From contig DXSD01000020.1 in NCBI GenBank assembly GCA_019410665.1, forward strand, positions 1 through 26,341: 26,341 bases of DNA, given 5' to 3'. Position numbers and translations under genes: made by a program. Position 1 is the stretch's first letter, and each line of letters opens with the position of its first letter. Below are positions 21,870 to 26,341 of this stretch, in pieces. Below the pieces are notes generated by a model. It searched no databases. It was given only the letters and a program-made list of their open reading frames with translations, and was not told where the DNA came from. The DNA is from Fusobacterium sp. (GTDB lineage: Bacteria; Fusobacteriota; Fusobacteriia; Fusobacteriales; Fusobacteriaceae).

Positions 21870-22256
21870 ATGGTTGTAGGAAGTTTAGGTAAAGTAATCT
21901 TTGCTTGTAGTAGCTTTTATATAAAAACTCTTGACTCTTTAAATAGAGATGCAAGCTATAGATGGACAGAGCATCAAATAATAGGGAGCAAACCTAAGCT
22001 TCAATTTGATGGAGAAAACTTAGAAAATATAAAGTTTAACATACATTTAAATGCTGCTTTTAATGTTAATCCCAGTAAATCAGCTCAAGACTTAAAAGAG
22101 TATGGGAAAAAGGGAGAACACCTTAGATTTATTCTTGGTGGTAAAGTTATTGGTACTTATGTTATAGAAAATATTTCTGAATTATATAAAGCTTATACTG
22201 CTTTAGGTACCGTCACAAAAATTGACTTATCTATTCAATTAAAGGAGTATAACTAA
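21870..22256 (+). CDS. Tail protein U, P2 gpU family
   Basis: ATG 21870 follows AAAGGAG at about 7 nt. 128 residues. The pattern Val-Gly-Ser-Leu-Gly-x-Val-Ile-Phe, then Tyr-Arg-Trp-Thr-Glu-His, Pro-Lys-Leu-Gln-Phe-Asp-Gly, Lys-Phe-x-Ile-x-Leu, and a late Gly-Lys-x-Ile-Gly-x-Tyr-Val-Ile is standard for the P2 GpU family. In P2 this gene lies before X and D; here it follows V, so the module has been reordered. Role: tail assembly at or near the baseplate. It overlaps the next gene by 1 nt. Confidence 0.85.
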   Translation: MVVGSLGKVIFACSSFYIKTLDSLNRDASYRWTEHQIIGSKPKLQFDGENLENIKFNIHLNAAFNVNPSKSAQDLKEYGKKGEHLRFILGGKVIGTYVIENISELYKAYTALGTVTKIDLSIQLKEYN

Positions 22257-22573
22257 TGGAAATAGAAATCACCCAAAATGAAAAAAATTATATATTTAAA
22301 CCTAAAGATTTGAGTGAAGAAATTACTCAAAATATAGAAAATATAGTAACTAGAATAAAAGGAAATGTTCCTTTAGCAAGGCATAAAGGGATAATAGCAG
22401 AGAATGTTGATAGACCTCAACTTATTATAGAAGCAGAAATGACTGCTGATACAGTTGAGGAAATAGAAAGAGAAGAGAAAAGATTTAAAGTATCTGAAAT
22501 TAATTTAACATCTAACAATGAAGTAAAGACATTAGTACAAGCTAATGTGAAAGGAGAAATAATAGATGATTAA
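22256..22573 (+). CDS. Baseplate wedge protein, gpW/gp25 family
   Basis: ATG 22256 overlaps the U stop by 1 nt. 105 residues. The gp25-like core is clear: Glu-Ile-Thr-Gln-Asn-Ile-Glu-Asn-Ile-Val-Thr-Arg-Ile-Lys-Gly-Asn-Val-Pro-Leu-Ala near 22-41, followed by Gly-Ile, an Asp-Arg-Pro stretch near 52, and Glu-Glu-Lys-Arg-Phe-Lys-Val near 72-78 where many homologues have Glu-Pro-Arg. Inner baseplate wedge component that contacts the sheath. Overlaps gene J by 8 nt. Confidence 0.8.
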   Translation: MEIEITQNEKNYIFKPKDLSEEITQNIENIVTRIKGNVPLARHKGIIAENVDRPQLIIEAEMTADTVEEIEREEKRFKVSEINLTSNNEVKTLVQANVKGEIIDD

Positions 22574-23663
22574 ATTTATAGATGAAAATATTGACAATAT
22601 TGAAATAGCTTTAAAAGAAGGCTATCAGGAAATTGTGGGAGTAACCATCAAAGATGGAGATCCTATCAATGATTTTATTGGATGGATAACTTATATTTTT
22701 ACTATTGTAAAAAATGATATTAACTACACAGGAAGAATGAACTTACTAAGATATTCAGAAAACCAGTATTTAGAAGCATTAGGAGAACTTGTAGGAGTAG
22801 AAAGAATCCAAGAAAAAGGAGCAAAAGCAACAGTTAAATATACTTTTTCTAAGATATTTCCTGATGTAGTAACTATCCCAAAAGGACATAAAGTTGCTGC
22901 TGGAAATCTTTATTTTGAAGCAGATAAGGATATGGAGTTAAAAATTGGAGAAAGAGAAGTTATTGGAAATGTAACTTGTTTAACTCCTGGAATTATTGGA
23001 AACGACTTACAAGTAGGAGAAATAAATACTGTTGTTGATGATATTCCTTTTCTTTTATCAGTAACTAATACAAGTATAAGTAGTGGTGGAGTAAATCAAG
23101 AAGATGATGAGAGTTTAAGAAATAGAATTCAACTAAGACCAACTGCATTTAGTACTGCTGGTCCTGTTGCGGCATATAAGTATTATGTTTTGACAGCACA
23201 TCAAGATATAATAGATGTGCATATCTACACTCCAGAAGAAACTCCTGGAGTAGTAAAGGTTATTCCTTTATTAAAAAATGGTATTATACCTGAAAGAAGT
23301 ATTCTCGAAATTGTAGAAAAAACACTACAAGATGATAGTGTTAGACCATTTACTGATAAAGTAGAAGTTCTTGCACCAACATCTGCATCATATAATATTA
23401 ATTTCAAATGGTGGTTAAATAAAGAAAATGATGTAAGTATTGTAACTCAAAATATAAATAATGCAGTTCTTGAGTATAGAGCTTGGCAAAAAGAAAAATT
23501 AGGTAGAGATATTAATCCAAATAAGTTAATACAGCTTTTAATTGTTGCTGGAGCAAAGAGAGTTGAAATTATTGAACCTATTTTTACGAAATTAGATAAA
23601 ACAAAAATCGCACAAGAAACTTCAAGTATTACTATTAGCTATCAAGGAGTAGAAGATGAGTAA
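22566..23663 (+). CDS. Baseplate J protein, P2 gpJ family
   Basis: ATG 22566 follows AAAGGAG at 10 nt. 365 residues. Characteristic are the N-terminal helix, Glu-Asn-Gln-Tyr-Leu-Glu-Ala-Leu-Gly-Glu near 60-70, Lys-Ala-Thr-Val-Lys-Tyr-Thr-Phe, Ile-Pro-Lys-Gly-His, the glycine-rich Thr-Ser-Ile-Ser-Ser-Gly-Gly-Val with Glu-Asp-Asp-Glu-Ser-Leu-Arg-Asn-Arg-Ile near 178-187, and a closing Ala-Gly-Ala-Lys-Arg-Val-Glu block. Baseplate wedge component linking hub and fibres. Overlaps gene I by 8 nt. Confidence 0.92.
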   Translation: MIKFIDENIDNIEIALKEGYQEIVGVTIKDGDPINDFIGWITYIFTIVKNDINYTGRMNLLRYSENQYLEALGELVGVERIQEKGAKATVKYTFSKIFPDVVTIPKGHKVAAGNLYFEADKDMELKIGEREVIGNVTCLTPGIIGNDLQVGEINTVVDDIPFLLSVTNTSISSGGVNQEDDESLRNRIQLRPTAFSTAGPVAAYKYYVLTAHQDIIDVHIYTPEETPGVVKVIPLLKNGIIPERSILEIVEKTLQDDSVRPFTDKVEVLAPTSASYNINFKWWLNKENDVSIVTQNINNAVLEYRAWQKEKLGRDINPNKLIQLLIVAGAKRVEIIEPIFTKLDKTKIAQETSSITISYQGVEDE

Positions 23664-24300
23664 ATATAATTTATGTAATACTGATTATCAACTTTTTTTT
23701 CCAGAAAACTTAAAAAAGTATAAAAACTTAAAATCATTGTCATTAGAATTTGAGAAACAGTTAAAAAAAGAAATAATTTCGCAACTTCCGAAATTGGCTA
23801 TATTTAAAAATCTAGAATTACAGCCAAATGAAGTTTTAACAGAGTTAGCTTATCAATATATGATAGATAATTGGCAAGAAAGTTTGGACAGAGAAATTAA
23901 AATAAAATTAATTAAAAGTGCATATTGGTCACATTCTAAAAAAGGAACTAAAAAAATAATTGAAGATAATCTTAAAAAATTAAAATATCCGATAACTATA
24001 AAAGAATGGTTTGAATATGGTGGTAAACCTTATACATTTAAAGTGACTATTAATCATATAAATTCTGACTTAAGTTGGAGTGATACATTAATAGAGATTA
24101 TTGAAAAATATAAAAATTGTAGAAGTATTATGGATTCAGTAAGTATTGAAATAAATAAAAAAAATAGTAATTTAAAATTAGCAAGTTTTAAGACTCAAGA
24201 GATTGAAAAAGAATTTATAGGAGTTCATAGAGATATAGCAAAAAATAGTAAAGTTTATTTAAAATCCTATAGAATGATGGAGGTAATAAAAAATGTTTGA
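23656..24300 (+). CDS. Tail protein I, P2 gpI family
   Basis: ATG 23656 follows AAGGAG at 7 nt. 214 residues. Pattern: N-terminal Leu-Pro-x-Leu-Ala, then Leu-Thr-Glu-Leu-Ala-Tyr-Gln-Tyr, Asp-Asn-Trp-Gln-Glu near 52-56, Arg-Glu-Ile-Lys-Ile-Lys-Leu-Ile-Lys, His-Ser-Lys-Lys-Gly-Thr and a long Ile-Lys-Glu-Trp-Phe-Glu-Tyr-Gly-Gly segment near 115-123. These are landmarks of P2-type tail protein I, which completes the baseplate and connects the fibres. Overlaps both neighbours by 8 nt. Confidence 0.85.
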   Translation: MSKYNLCNTDYQLFFPENLKKYKNLKSLSLEFEKQLKKEIISQLPKLAIFKNLELQPNEVLTELAYQYMIDNWQESLDREIKIKLIKSAYWSHSKKGTKKIIEDNLKKLKYPITIKEWFEYGGKPYTFKVTINHINSDLSWSDTLIEIIEKYKNCRSIMDSVSIEINKKNSNLKLASFKTQEIEKEFIGVHRDIAKNSKVYLKSYRMMEVIKNV

Positions 24301-24964
24301 TGGCATTACAAATAAAGGTAGTGAGTATTTAGCAAAATGTCAGGCAACTGGAGAAGGGATCAAACTAGTTAAAGTAAAAATAGGGGATGGAAAGATTTTA
24401 GATGAGGAAGATCCAACAACATTTATTGATATAAAGTCAATAAAACAAGAAGTTGAAATTTTAGAAAAATCACAAGTAGAAGATACTTTAAGAATAGTTA
24501 TGGAATTTAATAATGAAGATGTTGAAACGGGGTATTTTCCTAGAGAAATAGGAATATATGCTCAAGATGGAGAAAAAGAAATATTGTATTGGTATATAAA
24601 TGATGGAGATCAAACTTCTTGGATGCCACCAGCAGAAAAAGCTCCTGTTAGATTTAAATATGGGGTTAATATAATAGTTACTAATAATGAAACAACTATT
24701 ATTAACTGGACAGGAAAAGGATTGTGGATTGACAAAGAGACATTTGAAAAAGAAATGAATAAGAAGCAAAATATTGAAGATGAAACTTTATTAACTAATA
24801 ATAAAAAAATAGTAGGAGCTATTAATGAGGTTTACAATGGAAAATTTGATAAGGCTGGAGGAACTATTACTAATGATGTAACTGTGCAACAAGATCTAAT
24901 CGTGAACGGCACTATTTCAACAAACTCATTTATTCTAAATGGTTGGACAGTAACTATTAAGTAG
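24293..24964 (+). CDS. Tail fibre N-terminal adaptor, P2 gpH-like
   Basis: ATG 24293 follows GGAGG at 9 nt. 223 residues. Residues 1-150 match the conserved N-terminal domain of P2-type fibres: Thr-Asn-Lys-Gly near 6-9, Lys-Ile-Gly-Asp-Gly near 30-34, Glu-Thr-Gly-Tyr-Phe-Pro-Arg-Glu-Ile-Gly-Ile-Tyr-Ala near 77-89, and a hydrophobic Val-Asn-Ile-Ile-Val strand. It then has Lys-Lys-Ile-Val-Gly-Ala-Ile-Asn-Glu-Val, common before fibre repeats, but ends after one short beta-helix stretch. P2 gpH has over 600 residues, so this is an adaptor only; distal parts must come from other genes. Confidence 0.85.
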   Translation: MFDGITNKGSEYLAKCQATGEGIKLVKVKIGDGKILDEEDPTTFIDIKSIKQEVEILEKSQVEDTLRIVMEFNNEDVETGYFPREIGIYAQDGEKEILYWYINDGDQTSWMPPAEKAPVRFKYGVNIIVTNNETTIINWTGKGLWIDKETFEKEMNKKQNIEDETLLTNNKKIVGAINEVYNGKFDKAGGTITNDVTVQQDLIVNGTISTNSFILNGWTVTIK

Positions 24965-24972
24965 GTGGTTAT

Positions 24973-25698
24973 ATGCAGGTAGAATTTGAAAAAAATGACA
25001 TTAAACATACTTTTAATCTCAGAGATGTATCAAAAGAAAAGCATTTTATTGAATTTAATCAAGCTCCTATATTAAAATATTTAGATTTGACAGCAGATGC
25101 AACAAAAACATCCACAACAGATATTGCATTTGATCAAGAGGGGATCCCTTATTATATAAGAGGTTTATATTATGAAGCAAATCAAAATAATAAACATGAA
25201 AATATATGGACTGGTTGGGATATTGGAAAGTCAGAATTAATCTGTGAACAAAATATAAATGGATATGAAAAATATAAAATTTCAGTAAATTCTAATTTTA
25301 TAATTCAATCAACTTTTGACGTAAATAATAGCTCATATTTTCCAAATTATAGATGGACTGGTAATCTTAATTCTACAAAATATGAAACATCGACAACACA
25401 TGGCGGTGGTTGGACTATACCAGATGTTAAGGAAGTTGATGATATAAATACATCTAATTTAGATAACATGATAGGTCAATTAAATTTTCATGGTAATATA
25501 CAAGATTTAACATCATCTTGGGAAAAATTAAAAGAATTATCTTTTAAAGGGGATTATCAAACGGTTTATCTTAGAATTTATGTAAAAAAAGATGCAAATA
25601 TTGTATATAGTAAGTTTGAATATTATGCACCTAATGGAACAAGAAATTCTAGTGGATTAAGTCATAGCACAAAAATAGCAGTAGCTACTTATGATTAG
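24973..25698 (+). CDS. Probable distal tail-fibre or receptor-binding protein
   Basis: 241 residues; ATG 24973 follows AGGTGG at 4 nt, 8 nt after the adaptor. No family recognised. The protein is rich in Asn, Tyr, Ser and Thr, with many short predicted strands (e.g. Tyr-Tyr-Ile-Arg-Gly-Leu-Tyr-Tyr near 57-64) and a Gly-Gly-Gly-Trp turn near 145, no Cys-rich or membrane segment. Composition and position after a truncated fibre adaptor suggest a beta-structured, host-contacting protein. The variable ends of fibres often lack recognisable homologues, so a receptor-binding role is plausible but unproven. Confidence 0.5.
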   Translation: MQVEFEKNDIKHTFNLRDVSKEKHFIEFNQAPILKYLDLTADATKTSTTDIAFDQEGIPYYIRGLYYEANQNNKHENIWTGWDIGKSELICEQNINGYEKYKISVNSNFIIQSTFDVNNSSYFPNYRWTGNLNSTKYETSTTHGGGWTIPDVKEVDDINTSNLDNMIGQLNFHGNIQDLTSSWEKLKELSFKGDYQTVYLRIYVKKDANIVYSKFEYYAPNGTRNSSGLSHSTKIAVATYD

Positions 25699-25706
25699 GA
25701 GGTATA

Positions 25707-26341
25707 ATGAAAAAATATTATTATGATAAAACGAAAGCACAAAATCAACATATGTATTGTTTGGGAATAGATATAGATGTGAATACAATAGATAATTATG
25801 TTATTTATGAAGCAGAAAAACCTTTTAGTGGATATCCAATAATAGAAGATAACAAATTGAGAAGTGCTACCATGAAAGAATTGGTTAACTTAGGTGTAGT
25901 AACACTAAAAGAGGGTCAAAAAATTGAAGATAATAAAATAGTGTTTATTAATCCTCCAAATTATTATTACAAATGGAATACTGAAAAATTTATATGGGAA
26001 ATAGATGAAAGTTTATTACGTGATGGAGATTATTTAGAAAATGGAATTTTAAAAACAGAAATTCCAAGTCAAGATTTTATATATCCAATTTGGGATAATA
26101 AAAAACATATATGGAAAGAAGGAGCAACAAATAATCAAATAGTATCATATTATTATTCAGAGTATCTTAAATTAAATAATATAAGAGATAGAGAAAAATT
26201 AAAAACAAAAGATTTGTTAGATGAATTAGATGATTTTTTAAACAAATGTGAAGTATATTTATATAATGCTTATACAAATGCATCTATTCTTCCAGAGTTT
26301 GATTTGCCTATGCCTGATCCAATGTTGGAAGATTATTATGC
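25707..26341 (+). CDS. Partial tail-end gene, possible fibre assembly protein
   Basis: ATG 25707 follows AGGAGG at 5 nt and 9 nt after the previous stop. The frame stays open to the window edge (211 complete codons). N-terminal Lys-Lys-Tyr-Tyr-Tyr-Asp-Lys; two similar Trp blocks, Lys-Trp-Asn-x3-Phe-Ile-Trp near 91-98 and Ile-Trp-Asp-x3-His-Ile-Trp near 130-137, resemble the Trp repeats in tail-fibre assembly chaperones and in proteins that decorate fibres. The C-terminal part seen is a charged helix then a proline-rich Leu-Pro-Met-Pro-Asp-Pro stretch. Function uncertain because the end is missing. Confidence 0.5.
   Translation, partial: MKKYYYDKTKAQNQHMYCLGIDIDVNTIDNYVIYEAEKPFSGYPIIEDNKLRSATMKELVNLGVVTLKEGQKIEDNKIVFINPPNYYYKWNTEKFIWEIDESLLRDGDYLENGILKTEIPSQDFIYPIWDNKKHIWKEGATNNQIVSYYYSEYLKLNNIRDREKLKTKDLLDELDDFLNKCEVYLYNAYTNASILPEFDLPMPDPMLEDYY

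Noticed and set aside
1..26341. CRISPR arrays, tRNA or rRNA genes, insertion sequences and attachment sites
   Set aside because: No regularly spaced repeats, tRNA-like folds, transposase genes or duplicated att-like ends were seen.

Overview
The window is most of a tailed-phage genome, almost certainly an integrated temperate phage, in a very AT-rich, AGA-preferring, SD-using bacterium. Composition and protein style fit Fusobacterium or a relative, but no host marker gene is present, so the host is an inference. Neither integrase nor lysis genes nor attachment sites are visible; both window edges cut genes.

Region by region. (1) 1-537: two short minus-strand genes, the leftmost cut by the edge and built from two copies of a helix-turn-helix-like unit. 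(2) 592-905: an isolated transcription unit with a near-consensus promoter, a highly structured 5' leader, a 34-residue hydrophobic peptide and a terminator. (3) 916-2241: the lysogeny region, with a CI/LexA-like repressor whose self-cleavage serine position is isoleucine, its terminator, a Cro-like protein, a small unknown gene, and three perfect copies of the palindrome GCTAATTAGC, one ahead of each gene. Repressor and early genes point the same way. (4) 2242-3558: a cluster of large inverted repeats followed by a probable gene II/X-type rolling-circle initiator. (5) 3733-5794: a ParB-like/adenine methyltransferase fusion and a Terminase_2-type small subunit. (6) 5810-5890: a putative lambda-type cos site.

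(7) 5940-14010: a lambda-type packaging and head module in nearly lambda gene order (Nu1, A, W-like, B portal, C protease with nested Nu3-like scaffold, D, E, FI-like, FII, Z, tail terminator). (8) 14000-24300: a P2-type contractile tail and baseplate module (FI sheath, FII tube, E/E' chaperone with a -1 frame extension, T tape measure, X, D, V, U, W, J, I). A promoter-gene-terminator cassette for a small membrane protein (16718-17147), resembling a moron, interrupts it just before the tape measure. (9) 24293-26341: a short P2 H-like fibre adaptor, an unrecognised probable fibre/receptor protein and a third tail-end gene cut by the window edge.

Together: the repressor probably acts at the repeated operators to hold the early operon silent; the gene II-like protein probably starts replication at or near the inverted-repeat cluster; Nu1/TerL cut at cos and fill a lambda-like capsid, which joins a P2-like contractile tail. 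Gene overlaps of 1-32 nt through the late region indicate one translationally coupled late operon. The two small self-contained units (592-905 and 16718-17147) look able to be expressed from the silent prophage and are the best places to look for undescribed biology.
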